A DNA stretch of 64,000 nucleotides, taken from Dentipellis sp. KUC8613 (Eukaryota; Basidiomycota; Agaricomycetes; Russulales; Hericiaceae). The notes beneath the pieces are model-generated. The model searched no databases, was not told the origin of the DNA, and saw only the letters and a program-made list of their open reading frames with translations. Numbering within the stretch: position 1 is the stretch's first letter; each line of letters opens with the position of its first letter. The stretch covers positions 41,583-105,582 of the forward strand of contig NSJX01000073.1 in the NCBI GenBank assembly GCA_002286715.1, read 5' to 3'. Shown piece after piece: positions 1-10,575 of this stretch. The position numbers were made by a program, and so were the translations under genes.

Positions 1-1222
1 ATGTCTGTCGCCAATTTTACCCAACGTACTCGAGCACACAGGCCTTATTGCAGCTGTGCTTCAGGGGTAGGCAATGGTGGGCCCCCGCGAAAGGTGAGTT
101 TGGAAGGTTTTTGACCATGCATTCGAGCATGTGTGCGACTTTCCCCAGAGCCCCTGGAAGGCGCGAGTCTCGTGGGCATCTCGCCACGGCGATAAGACGA
201 TTGGCTCAAGAAGATATGGATTGGAAGAACGTAGAAAGGAAGAAGCGGTTTACGGCGCGGACCGATCTTCTATAGACATTGGAATGCAAGTACTTATATT
301 GTTGCGAATCCGCCCCTCACTGTCTCACGGGAGATCGATTCTAGGCGTAGGTCTCGACGTGCGTGTCTGTCGCCGGTTTTGTCCAGCGGACATCAACTTA
401 CTACACCACACCGACCTCATCTTGCCCGTGCGTCAAGGATAGGCAATAAATGATCCTGGCGAGAGGTAAGTTTGGAAGGTCTCGAACCCCGTCTGAGTAT
501 GGTTGAAACGCATCGTAGAGCCTTGAGAACATGAGGATCTTGTTGCTGATCGACTGAAGAAGACGCCGGTCAAAGGGAACATTCCTCCGACCTCCAATCC
601 CCCAAACTCAACTTCGCGTTCCTGTCACCCGATGCACTCAAATGCGCAGGGACATCGATACTCTTGATATCCATTTTTCAAATCTTGTCGTCTTGTGTTT
701 GCCTACCTAGCGTTGTCACGAGGACGAAGAGTTCAGCATTCAGCGGAGAAGTGAGAAGGGAGGTAAAGCCGCGGCGAGCCAGACAGCACGTACGTGGCTC
801 CAGCCCGACGTTTGCACGGAAGGTAGTTGCTGCGACATGAAAGTAGGTCTTGCCACCTCTCGCATAAAACATCCTGACCGACTGAATCTTGATCCACTAT
901 CTCTTCCCAGCCGGTGGGCGTCCCTTATGAGAGCAATGTCTGTCCCGGTGGAATTCTGGTCGACGCGACTGAGAGTTCCCGTGCCGAGTCGCGGCTTCTA
1001 TATGGTACATTTGAACATGTCAATCAGTCAAGGCCGATAACAATAATGCGCAAGCTTATGGGGGATTATCACTTCGGTTCAAAGTGTCTCATTCTAGTGG
1101 TATTTCACGTTTACATAAAGCATTTCTTCCCTCCATAATACGTTCGGATCAGCTCTCAACGTCTTTCAATAAGTCCTTCACGGCCATATAGAGCAGCCTA
1201 CAACAAGGTCCAAGAAGGGAGC
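1..1222. other. No defensible gene; diverged direct duplication
   Basis: I can support no gene here. Two diverged direct copies are visible, starting near 2 and near 364. Both begin with TGTCTGTCGCC and both carry GGCAAT followed about 20 bases later by GGT(A/G)AGTTTGGAAGGT (near 95 and near 464). The spacing is about 365 bases. An open stretch at 914-1138 on plus resembles a terminal exon but matches no family I know. Confidence 0.4.
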
Positions 1223-1535
1223 TCAAACTTCTAGGGGTGAGCCGTCATTTAATTAGCCTGAATTCTTGTAGCTAAGGGAATTAATCATGTCCTACCTGCC
1301 GCACGCCTCCAGCCTCGTCCATGAAAATATTCATCTGCGTTTAGGGGCGGACCAGCCGATGCAGCGTCTAGAAGCAAGTCTCTGAGCGAAGACAGCGGAA
1401 GGACATAAGGAAATAGTGCAAACCTTCAACAGTGTCGGGCTTAGCAACTGTAAGGTCTCCGGCATCCGCGGGTGCAGAGAACGCTAGCTGCACAAGGCAG
1501 ACGACGAAGAAGGTGAGGAATGCAGTGGGCTTCAT
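1223..1535 (-). CDS. Short secreted peptide precursor, three exons (candidate RiPP or Kex2-processed precursor)
   Basis: The ATG at 1535 opens a classic signal peptide: a Lys at position 2, then a hydrophobic run and a cleavage site near residue 20 after AFS. Exons are 1535-1424, 1367-1296 and 1230-1223, with introns of 56 and 65 nt; without the second intron the frame still stops soon, at 1285. The product is about 63 aa, so it is mostly signal plus short propeptide. The mature end reads NADEYFHGRGWRRAAEV: an aromatic- and Gly-rich stretch next to a dibasic RR that a Kex2 protease could cut. The gene is divergent from a UstYa-like gene 383 bp away, the arrangement seen in fungal UstY-type peptide clusters. 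The function is inferred, not shown; it could equally be an unrelated small secreted protein. The first intron has an unusual GTTTGC donor. Confidence 0.55.
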
Positions 1536-1591
1536 GACGATTCAGATGTGTCGGTGAGGTGTTGGGTTTAGGGCTTGACGCGGGACAGGTG

Positions 1592-1599
1592 CTTTTATA
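1592..1599 (-). promoter_or_regulatory. TATA box of the secreted peptide gene
   Basis: On the minus strand this reads TATAAAAG, 57 bases upstream of the ATG at 1535. That is a usual spacing and supports the start chosen. Confidence 0.55.
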
Positions 1600-1917
1600 C
1601 CTGCTGAACAGACTTTGCAGAATTATCCGTCACCAACCCGCATCTCTGAGGAATATCTGCTCGTCGATTTCCAGGGTCCGAGATCTCCAATGGATCCACA
1701 GGTGGACCCCATGGCTGTGGCACCCGAACTGATTCGGGCCGAGGGCCTTCGTGGCAAATCCAATATACTTAATCTGCACTGAAGGTTGACTAACCGCGGA
1801 CGGTGCTTGGGAACTTCTTGACACCAGCTCGACCGAATAATCCCTTATCTACACATCGCCCGCGAGGCTGCCCCGGAATCAGTACTTTGGTCGCGTCCTC
1901 TTCCCGTCTTCATCTGG

Positions 1918-2688
1918 ATGACTCCCTGCGCGCACGCCATGAAGAGCTGGAAGGCCGAGGTGTTCGTGTCAGTGTCGACACTCACGATTTTCAGCATTAT
2001 CTCAGTCGCCCTCTCGTATTCCCTATTTCTTGTCACACGGGATATGGAATTCGCAACTCAGCTCATCGAGCCTTCAGGCCACTATAGTGCGTTTCCACAA
2101 TCGTTCTTGCTGGTCGCATGGCTGAAGTACTAATTGACAGCGTATGAGGCATTCGATCATCCGGCTGTGCTCCCGATAGACCTCGGACGCCCTGTTCAGA
2201 CGGTCAGGGAGGAGAGTGTACACTTCGGTGTAGATGATGCTGAATCAGCCATCGAGTGGCAGTATAACACCTCGCCTTACGGAGCTGGCCTGACTCGCCT
2301 TGGACCGGAGTTGCGTACATTCATTGTGGACATGGTTCATCCCATGCATTGTCTGCGATACATTCGTGGGCTGATCGTAAAGGAGCAAACACAAGGCGTG
2401 GATCATCCGATATCGCACTGCTTCGACGCCCTGCGCCGTATGAGTCTTTGTCAGGCCGATTTGACATTGGAGCCAGGAGACTTTGTAACTTGCAATTTCA
2501 CCGCGAGCACAGTTGGGCAGACACACATCTGTCGAGATTGGGAGGTGGTATACAAGACTTTACAGGCTGGTTGGGTGTCCTGGTTCCAATATCGGATTGA
2601 GCATGATATATCAGGTACGCTGCGTCGAACCTCGACGTCGATGATGCGTCAAGTTATTAATTATGCATTCCTTCTCGCAGCGACATGA
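1918..2688 (+). CDS. UstYa-like (DUF3328) oxidase, three exons
   Basis: Exons 1918-2086, 2141-2614 and 2681-2688 join into about 216 aa. The N-terminus has one membrane segment (about residues 14-36), as in UstYa. The core has the first HxxHC motif (HPMHC), then HPISHC, CQADLTLEP and a late HICRDW motif, all in family order. UstYa-type proteins catalyse oxidative cyclisation or related oxidations in fungal peptide and mycotoxin pathways, at internal membranes. The second motif is odd: the first His is one residue too far upstream (HPISHC), with Pro at the usual place. Introns are 54 nt (branch-like TACTAAT near the 3' end) and 66 nt; the second is a multiple of three, so retention would only add residues. 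A second ATG at 1939 is possible. It pairs divergently with the secreted peptide gene. Confidence 0.82.
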
Positions 2689-4110
2689 TGATTCAGAAGA
2701 ATATGGAGGTTTCAGGCCGCGTTGTCCCCGAACGTCCTCTTACACGTCTTTTCCTTACGACCCATGCGACTTTCACCTTCCTCGTACCTGTTCGCTAAAT
2801 TCCGTATAGTTTGTACTCTTTGTCCTTATACCGTAGACCAAAGTCTTCGTCATTTCTCCCATGAATGAACCAACTTTCGCATACGACGTCGGAATAAACT
2901 AGGTCACCCTTGAACCGTGTTGTCAGAGTCCCATACTATATAACGGAAGAACGCACTTAGAGGCTACGTGGCATTCGTCCTACGAATGCCATCGCTTGAG
3001 GCTTTCACCAGGATATGGTTGATCGCATTCCCATGATTCAATGCGCATCGGAAGAGTGATAGCTTGGACCTTCTTGTTTTCAGACATGTTAGCTGTGTGT
3101 TCGATGGAAAATGGGGAGTGTTACGGTATGTTACATTACTGTAGAGATTCGGCCGCCGCTGATGAGGTTGTCAATTTGCTCTGGAAATATGGCAAATACA
3201 AGGCTGTTGGTACCAAAGTTCGACGTATTTTTTAGAAAAAGGACCAATACATGATTGCCATATGCCGATCCGGATCCAGAGGCCGGAGGAAACTTCGGCG
3301 CCTGGCCGCACTCTAACCCTTCAAGTTCTTCCTTTTTCTTCTCCTTGACACTCCAGTATTGCGCACATATACGTGGATGCGCTGCGTATCGTACTATCGT
3401 AAGTGAATTTCGGCACCGTAGAATGCTGATAGAGACTACACCTGCCTGGTGCCCACGTGTTACATAAATTCTCCAGTGGACCTGCCAGATGCTCTGCCGC
3501 AGCCGGCAACATCCACAGGCATTCCGACAAGCCCGGTGGTAACATGGCCTCTCACTGATTCATGCTTCTGCAGGTCTACGTGCATGTTCTGAAGTCCAGG
3601 ACCACATGCTAGTGTAAATTCGTCAGGCTTTGCACTTTCACCTTCCGGGCGGGCGCCTGATGTTCTGATTTCAGCGTGGTAGTCCGCGTCACTGCTAAGG
3701 GGCAGTCACGTTCGCACTTGCCTGGCTGGTTCGTCGTATTCTATCGATTGGCCCTACCTGAGCGTTCGGGGCAGGGTCCATGCTGCCTTGTCCTCTTACC
3801 TTTCCCCCAACATCATCTTCCCTCGCACATTTTACTATCGTTCATTCTCCCGTTGGTTCATATATTCCCCTTCCTCTATAGTACTAGCGCAATGCACATC
3901 AATCTCCTGGGTTTGATCTCTTTTGTCAAGGAGCGCTTATCCTGGTCACGGTTTTGGTGTCTTTTGTGTTTGGGGGCGGCCCGGGCTCGCCTTAACAAAT
4001 CGAGACAACGAGGTAACCATCCCCTGACATTGCTTTTGTGAGCCTTGTGCGAGAAGGTTACCGCACGTGGAAGCCTTGTTCTCCTTGTCACGTTGTCCAG
4101 TCTTCTGGCG
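2689..4110. other. Intergenic, no gene recognised
   Basis: Only short ORFs without family features occur here. The longest (3676-4041 plus, 3876-4343 minus) overlap each other and the promoter and first exon of the next gene, and look incidental. Confidence 0.5.
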
Positions 4111-4123
4111 CTGTCCCGCCCGT

Positions 4124-4130
4124 TATAAAT
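4124..4130 (+). promoter_or_regulatory. TATA box upstream of the 4221 gene
   Basis: TATAAAT lies 97 bases before the ATG at 4221, followed by a pyrimidine-rich leader. Confidence 0.45.
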
Positions 4131-4220
4131 GACTCCCATTTCTTCTCCCTCCCCACTCAATCCAATAATCTTAGCCTCTTGACTCTCCCGTCCATAGCAT
4201 CCTTTCTTCCAGATCCAAGA

Positions 4221-5887
4221 ATGGACTCCTTGTTTCCTTTCCTCATAGCCGGCATCACCATGGTGGGCTCCGTTGGCTACATGGTGGGGTATCGAGCCGC
4301 TGTCCGGTAGGTGCCACAGCCCAATGCCTCCCTCATCTAACACGCACTCACCCGTCCTCTAGCTCTGTCGGGGTACAGAACCAGCGACAAACTCCAGCAG
4401 CTACAACTCGGCGACGACGCACTCGCAAACGCCGCCGCCACCCTTCCCTCACTTCAGGTGGCCCACCTGGCGGGCGTTAGTTCTCTCTTCGCTTCTGTCT
4501 TTTCTATTGTCTCATTTTGTTATAGCCGACGTCTCTGACATCACAGAGCCAGATTCACGCAAGCGTAAAACACCCCCGACCTCTCCCCAAACCCAACATG
4601 TAAGTCTCTCACCTTTGTGTCCACAATATGTTGCTAACAGCAGCTTCGCGGATTGCAGAGTCACTTCCTCGATGATGTATGTTGTTTTGCATTTTGATGG
4701 ATCCCGTAGACGACTCACGACGATTCTCTCATAGCCCTCGAGCCCCCAGATCGCAGAGCGCGAACGGAAACGTACTTGGGTTTCCGACAACAGCAACTCA
4801 GAGAGGGATGCTCTCCCACCAACGAGCCGTATAAACGAGAGCACCAGCAGCCGCATCCCCGTTGGCATGGGCCATCTGGCAAGTCAACGTTGTTTTGCCG
4901 TGCTGCATGTCCACTGATTCATATCTTATGAAGCTTTGCGAGACCAGGCCTACACTTTCATCGGCTCTCGCTTCACCTCAGCACTCCGAGATCCAATCAT
5001 CAGGTTCAGATATCGGCTATTGGCAATCAAGGATCGACGCGGGCGATCTTGCGGGCGCCGGTGGCGTCACCCCGTCTCCTCAGCTGGTCTCTCGCGCAAC
5101 ATCGGCGGACTTCGTTCAGGGCTCGTCATCCAGGCCACTCCCTCCTCGGACTAGTCTCCAAGCTAGCGCCGCAGCGCCGCATCGCCACCATCGCCGACTG
5201 CAGAATGCTCGTGCCGCTGCCGAGCGTGAGCATCAGCGGCAGCGTGTGCACCGGACACGGACACCTACTCCCGCGCCAGTGTCGGCGAGGCCTCAGCCAC
5301 CAGAGCGACCCAATGACTCGTCATTCGGGCAGTCTACCAACCTGCCATCGATCCAGGAGATTTTCCCGTGGCTGCGCCCACTGACCCCCGGCGAGGCTGA
5401 AGCGGCACGCGTTTTGAGGACCCCGCCTTCCCCTGCACCTCACGACGATAACTATGCGGCATTATTCAGCTCCCTGGCACTGCAGACATTTCCCCGGGCA
5501 TATAGTGTGGACCAGCAACCGGAGGAGCAGGAGGAGGTTTCCGAGAGCATCTGGGAGCAGCCGGCGACAGCCGTTAACTCCCTGGACTATAGCTCTTCAC
5601 AGCTTCCTCCTGATTCGCTTCTGTACTCGTCCTGGGAGCCACCGATATCGCCGCAAGACTACGAGTCACAGGCCGCGTCGAGCGCGGTCGATCTCGCGTG
5701 TCCTCCAACGCCATCATACCTTCTTCCCCCCAGCGAAACAGCTATCCGCCTACGCGCCCAGATGCTCGCATCATCTCACCCGCCATCACCAATGCCTGCC
5801 GCTACCTTGTCCTACCCGATGCCCCCACTCGTCGTGCCCCGAGCTCGATACCCTGGTGGCTCAGATACATTCTCTTCGAACACCTAG
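4221..5887 (+). CDS. Single-pass membrane-anchored, disordered Pro/Ser-rich protein, unknown function
   Basis: The ATG at 4221 is followed by a hydrophobic segment (about residues 4-22, FPFLIAGITMVGSVGYMVGY), then an Arg/Lys-rich stretch, then low-complexity Ser/Pro/Gln sequence to the stop at 5885-5887. I read about six exons: the first ends near 4308, with introns about 4309-4364, a short one ending at a TTATAG acceptor near 4526, then one starting with GTAAGT near 4600, one starting with GTATGT near 4679, and 4879-4933. The last uses a GC donor (GCAAGT). The final exon carries most of the protein, including ATNLPSIQEIFPWL-like and PLTPGEAEAARVLRTPP stretches. No catalytic domain is visible. 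The consistent frame across introns and the TATA box argue for a real gene. Exact exon ends are tentative. Confidence 0.55.
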
Positions 5888-6167
5888 CCTTATGCTTCCC
5901 TGCGCCGCGCCGGACGGCCAGAGTAACGCCGTTCGAGCATTCAGGTATCGGTAGTGCGCGCTCCCACACGGCGCGTACGTTAAGGACACCCTAATCGCCA
6001 TAAATATCGGCGCGTGGCCTCAGTCAGGCATCGCGAGTGTTCCGGTACGGTTTGTGGACCGCGGCATATCCCGCTGCGCTCGATGCTGCTCATTTCCGCC
6101 ATCTTTGTTCAATGCACCACCCACGAGGAGTTACTGGGTGCGCCATCAAGCTTCAATGCTTCTTTCT

Positions 6168-6405
6168 TTCGGCTGGCACTGCGTGCTTTGGTACGCGAGG
6201 TGCATCGTCGACTAGTACATCGTACTATTCTGCCTGGCTGGCACTGTGTCGTGTGCGCAAGGTGCATCGTCGGGACCTTCAGCAGGTCCTCGGCTGGCAC
6301 TGCGTGCACGATGTGAGGTGCATCGTCGGCTTTTTCAGCGTGGGTACCTTCTCGCTTTCGGCTGGCACTGCGTCCTTTTGGTTCGCGAGGTGCATCGTCG
6401 GAGCG
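6168..6405. repeat. Minisatellite, four units of 56-68 bp
   Basis: The unit starts GGCTGGCACTG and ends GAGGTGCATCGTCG or close to it. Starts are at 6171, 6236, 6292 and 6360. On the minus strand the array lies within an ORF (6519-6109) that would encode a repeated DDAPREPK-RSASRK-like motif. I see no other sign that this ORF is a gene. Confidence 0.7.
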
Positions 6406-6853
6406 GGTCTTTGGATTAGCGTACGGTTTGGGTACCTCTTGTAAAGTTATCGTCGTCCCGGATTTTTCTGCCTTGTCCTGTTGTTCTGCTTCACGGTCAA
6501 TCAATGTCCTGCGGGTCATGACTCGTAGTTGTCAGGAACGGCTCGCGCCAGAGTTAGTGTTTGAAAAATCTATGGGTAATGAGACGTAGCAAGGGGAACG
6601 CATGAGGGAAATACAAGATGATTCTAATATTCAGGCTAACGATACAGGTGTAAGCTCGATGTAGGCGACAAGTCTGATGATTATATGAGAGGTCCGAAAG
6701 ATCGCTAATGTGGAGATGAGAGAGATGAGCAGAGGTAGAAAGAGATGGAGATATATGACGACGGAACAAGAGAAGACGAATACGGGACCGGGACTGACGG
6801 GAGAAATTAGTGAAGAGAGTGACAATAACGCAGCTACGGTATAGCAGGAGGAC

Positions 6854-7600
6854 TCAGCAGCACCTTGTCTCAGTGCCTCGCTGAACATAGCGGGGTTCCC
6901 GGCGGATAGCATCCAAGACCATCTCCTCAAACTCAATGTCCCGTGGCCCAGATTCATATTCGTAGCGTACGGGACGGCCCAGGAATGTGTCAGTGAACAC
7001 GTCGTCGAGGGCCTGCTGAATTATTGAAGGATAATCGCAAAGCCATGAGAGAGTTGCATGGAACACAGCGGCGTCGTCGTGGTATGGATATGCGGGGTCA
7101 GCGGCTTCGGGCCACTCTCCGTCGAATTCTTCAGAGCACACCGATGGAGCGGGTGAGATAGGAGGGGATGCCGCCGGCGAAGTGGTACATAACGATAATA
7201 ATGAGAAAGGCGAGCCACTACGAGATGTCGACGACGAAAGGGAGGAGGGAGAGCAGGCGCGGGAGGCGGACGGCGATGAGAAGGGAGAGCTGGAGCGAGA
7301 AGTTGGAGGGGACAGGCTTCGTCCACGGAGCTCGGTCAGGAGCGATGATGTTGACGGCGCGGGGGAAGCGGGTGGCGAGGGTGCTAGTGATTCTGATGGA
7401 GAAAATGGAGTCCCGGACCGAGAAGATGATGCTGAGGACAGAGGAATCATATGCTTGGGTGCCTGTCTTCCCGGCTTCTGTGATGAGCGGGTATATTTCG
7501 GAGGCGTCCTTGCAGGGAACAATGCAGGCATCGTTGCGGCCAAGGCCGGCGGTCTCTTGACTTCAGAGAGTGTGGGGTGGCGGCTGGAGGACGCAAGCAT
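6854..7600 (-). CDS. Ser/Pro-rich protein with acidic C-terminal domain, unknown function
   Basis: The ATG at 7600 (ACAATG context) opens a single exon of 248 codons. Residues 40-150 are almost entirely Ser, Pro and Thr with SRSGSPF-type repeats, so likely disordered. The last 90 residues are different: acidic and aromatic, with HDDAAVFHATLSWLCDYPS and a stretch rich in Glu and Arg before the stop. I do not recognise the family. An intron near the 3' end (a GTGCTG donor just after GAGACAAG) could extend it. The gene at 10576-11818 has the same general build (Ser/Pro-rich first part, ordered tail), but I see no clear sequence match between them. Confidence 0.5.
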   Translation of the reverse strand: MLASSSRHPTLSEVKRPPALAATMPALFPARTPPKYTRSSQKPGRQAPKHMIPLSSASSSRSGTPFSPSESLAPSPPASPAPSTSSLLTELRGRSLSPPTSRSSSPFSSPSASRACSPSSLSSSTSRSGSPFSLLSLCTTSPAASPPISPAPSVCSEEFDGEWPEAADPAYPYHDDAAVFHATLSWLCDYPSIIQQALDDVFTDTFLGRPVRYEYESGPRDIEFEEMVLDAIRREPRYVQRGTETRCC

Positions 7601-7981
7601 TGTCGTGATGTCCAATGGCCGGGGCACGTTGAACTGAAAGTTGGCCACTGCGAGAGGGCCCGCTGGAAGGTGTTCACAGACATCGTTGACCACTCTTCTC
7701 CCCTTGGCACGAGTACACTGAGCTCGGTCTGCCTTGTTCAGAATGGTGTAGGGTGTAGGCCGTATTGTCGTATGCTTGCGTGTCCGTGTGACGAGGGTAC
7801 TCCCTCGAGCCCCCGCAATGTGGCCCGATGCGTCGACAAGATGGCAGAAGTCGGGTTGGAAAAGCGTCGGAATACGTTGTCGGCGGGACCGTTGCTGTAC
7901 AAGTAGGCTATAATATAGAAGTTGAACATGAGTGAATATCCGACGACGAATGTAAGTGCACATACTGCCGAGCTCTGTAGC

Positions 7982-8265
7982 TTAGGTTGATCTTGAGTAC
8001 ACGTCCGATAACAAGGTTGCGATGGCGCGACGTCTGGCGTTGTAGAGCGCTTTCTCGGCGACGGGAAATGGGCTTGATGATCTTCTACAACGGAAGGCAG
8101 CGTAAGTGAAGCGGCAAGTAAGGAGACGACAATGACTCACGGATCGTCCCATGGTAGATGGACCTCGTTCTTGAGCTCCAGGGAAGAGGCGCTGGTGAGG
8201 ACTGTAGATGATGGTGGTCTGAGGCAAGTACGTCGATGGGAGGAGGCGGAGACAGAGGCTGGCAT
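7982..8265 (-). CDS. Small two-exon protein, unknown function
   Basis: Exon 1 is 8265-8141 and exon 2 is 8084-7982, joined across a 56-nt intron (GTGAGT..TTGTAG). The product is about 75 aa: Ser-rich first half, then a basic helix-like end (EKALYNARRRAIATLLSDVY). The frame is open further upstream to 8319 but without an ATG. It lies head to tail with the gene starting at 7600. Function unknown. Confidence 0.42.
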
Positions 8266-8653
8266 TCTGGAGAGGGTGTATCCAAGGGGATTGCTAAAGC
8301 GGGAAAACAAGGTCGCCACAAAAGAGAATCTGGGGTGGGTTGATGGGGACTATAACGTGATCAGGTGCTTTGCGCAGAATACAAGGGCGGTCCCTCTCAC
8401 CCAATATGGTTGCCCTTCAGCTTGAACCACCACTCGTGTACCGTGGCGAACTCACAGCCCATGAACTCACCGTCGTCACCCATCGGAATGTCCCCTCACT
8501 CTACTGGCTTCCTCAGCCCTCGTCTGCCTTCAAACCCGCGGCGAAATGGCGATAGGAATGGTGCATCGGTTCAACATTGCAGTCCATGTTGGCAGATAGA
8601 ACGGTAAGAGCGACGGGATGGAGGTGACGCAAACAAGTCTGTCGACGGCTATC

Positions 8654-8971
8654 CTACACAGCTATCGCCACGCTCGAAGGGACAATGCTTGAATAGGCGA
8701 CGCCGGACATGACAAAGAGGGTGGCCAGGCGGTAGTAACGGCGAGCCGACGACAAGATGTGGTAGATGGGAGCGATGCGAAAAGTCGAACCGCGGGGAGC
8801 ATCGGACCAGGTCGCTTTGTAGTTGTGGGTCCACCTCTTGTTTGGTCTCCCTGGGAAGCGAGCGGCGAACTCAGTGCGCCTCTCTTCCTCATCCACCACG
8901 TACGGATCATCCTTTCTGCTGCCCGCGACGAGTTTACCGTCCAAAGCGGTTGCTGAATACGAAGTGAGCAC
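8654..8971 (-). CDS. Possible exon of an unresolved minus-strand gene
   Basis: An open stretch with a TATTCAG acceptor near its 5' end encodes a basic, aromatic sequence and ends in a hydrophobic segment (RYYRLATLFVMSGVAYSS). I could not join it convincingly to upstream exons around 9000-9260. The open part at 8971 has no ATG, so this is a partial call. Confidence 0.25.
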   Translation of the reverse strand: MLTSYSATALDGKLVAGSRKDDPYVVDEEERRTEFAARFPGRPNKRWTHNYKATWSDAPRGSTFRIAPIYHILSSARRYYRLATLFVMSGVAYSSIVPSSVAIAV

Positions 8972-8999
8972 TTACAGTTGTCGTCTACACTTCAACAAC

Positions 9000-10440
9000 T
9001 CATCGCCGCGCGATCCTAGCTGTGTGGCCCGCGGCGCGCGATTGTCGTCGTCGCCACGGACGATGACGTGTATCCTTCAACAACCTTCTTGAACTTGCTT
9101 ACTCTTCGTCCAGCATGATATCAATACACAGCAGACGTTCTTGATGTCGTACGCATTCGACAGCCTTGTCGTAAGGCGGACATACGGGGACACCACGGCC
9201 GTCGTCACGGTGACTGACTCGGCGGGAGGGCAGCATGCTCGACTTTGGGTTAGGGTCAACCGCACGCCGGTGAGCAGCGTTTGTGCTTATTTTTTCTCGA
9301 ATCTACATCTTTACTCAAGCGAAAGATAAGATATTAGCTCATAGAGATATCAATGGTCTGCAGAACCAACGTTGGAAGACTTTCTCGAAGTTGCAAAAGC
9401 AAGGGTATGTCTTTACAGCCCGTTTCGTGGTTCGAAGTGTTCTCAACGCTTTCCTGGATGAATCTGGAACTTGACGCACCCCAGCGTGGCGGCTCGCGCG
9501 TCTTCCCAGGATCAAGCTTCTCAAGAAACTCTACTATGAAAGCAAGCGCTCACCCAGCAGTATCGTCCTCACTCACTCAATATGAAAGAGCCCTGGGAAC
9601 AGAGCCCGACAAATCATGACACGTCACGATGGCGAAGTTCCAAGGGAGCCAAACTACACATCACACTCCAACTCGCTTTTGATCTCGGATTGCGTATTCT
9701 GGAAGATCGAGCTAGATACAATACTTTGGGCAGCCGAGCATCAAGAGCGACCAGCCTGTAACAAATATCGCAGATGGATGGATCATAGCGATGGCTGCGT
9801 TGGGAGATGTCATGAGAGGGAGTGCGATTGTTGGCGATGATCAGAATGATAGGTGAGTCTGCAAAGTTTTCTCTATCCGAGCCGTTCTCATCTCTGCATT
9901 CAGCTATCTCCTATTCGACTCGTCGTGTTCGTTCCACGATTCCGCGAGCTCTAGTCACCTCTTTGTATTCAAATGCCGTCTTTGCTTCGCAAGAGGCTGG
10001 GAAGAAAACCGGGAACGAGCTCTACATGCTGCAGCGGGTCGAGTCGCTCAGTCGGCGAGCTTAGGTGCATTTCTCTCAATTTTCGTTCACTCTTCCCTGT
10101 AGGTTTTTCTTACCGCGCAAGCCAGGCGAAAAGTCGGTGAATGGCCGATTGCGTATGGGTCGTGCTCGCACTCGTCTCCTAGCCGACAGTGTAGACAGCA
10201 CCTTGCAATATACACGATGATTTCACCATCTCGGCATAAGCCTGACCTTGGTTGATGGAGGCGTCGCAGCTTTTGCATGCTCACGGGGCATGCCCAAAGT
10301 TATTTTACACCGGCTCCTCAGCGACTTTCGTGCGTGAAGATGAGTTATCCGAGTCGCTGGCAAGAATGCATTTCAGAAGCCACGCCACGAGACTAGAGTG
10401 CTTTACAAGGCTACAGCTATCAAGGTAAATATACAGAAGA
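9000..10440. other. No gene recognised
   Basis: Short ORFs on both strands, none above about 90 codons and none with a recognisable domain. Several GT..AG pairs are present but give no consistent frame. Confidence 0.4.
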
Positions 10441-10575
10441 ACAAATGATGATACTAGCACAATACAGATCCAGAGCCACAATGCACAATCGAACGAAAAC
10501 TAGTGATACAGGGTATACGGGGCAGCCTGAGCACGAACCATTCCTCGACTCGCTGCCCGACATCTCGCGCGGGAC

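Noticed and set aside
1918..2688. UstYa-like ORF read as a single exon from 2134
   Set aside because: That frame begins with TTG inside the branch-point region of an intron; splicing to the exon with the membrane segment gives the full family layout.
6168..6405. CRISPR-like array
   Set aside because: Eukaryotic context, units of unequal length, and no short identical repeats with unique spacers.
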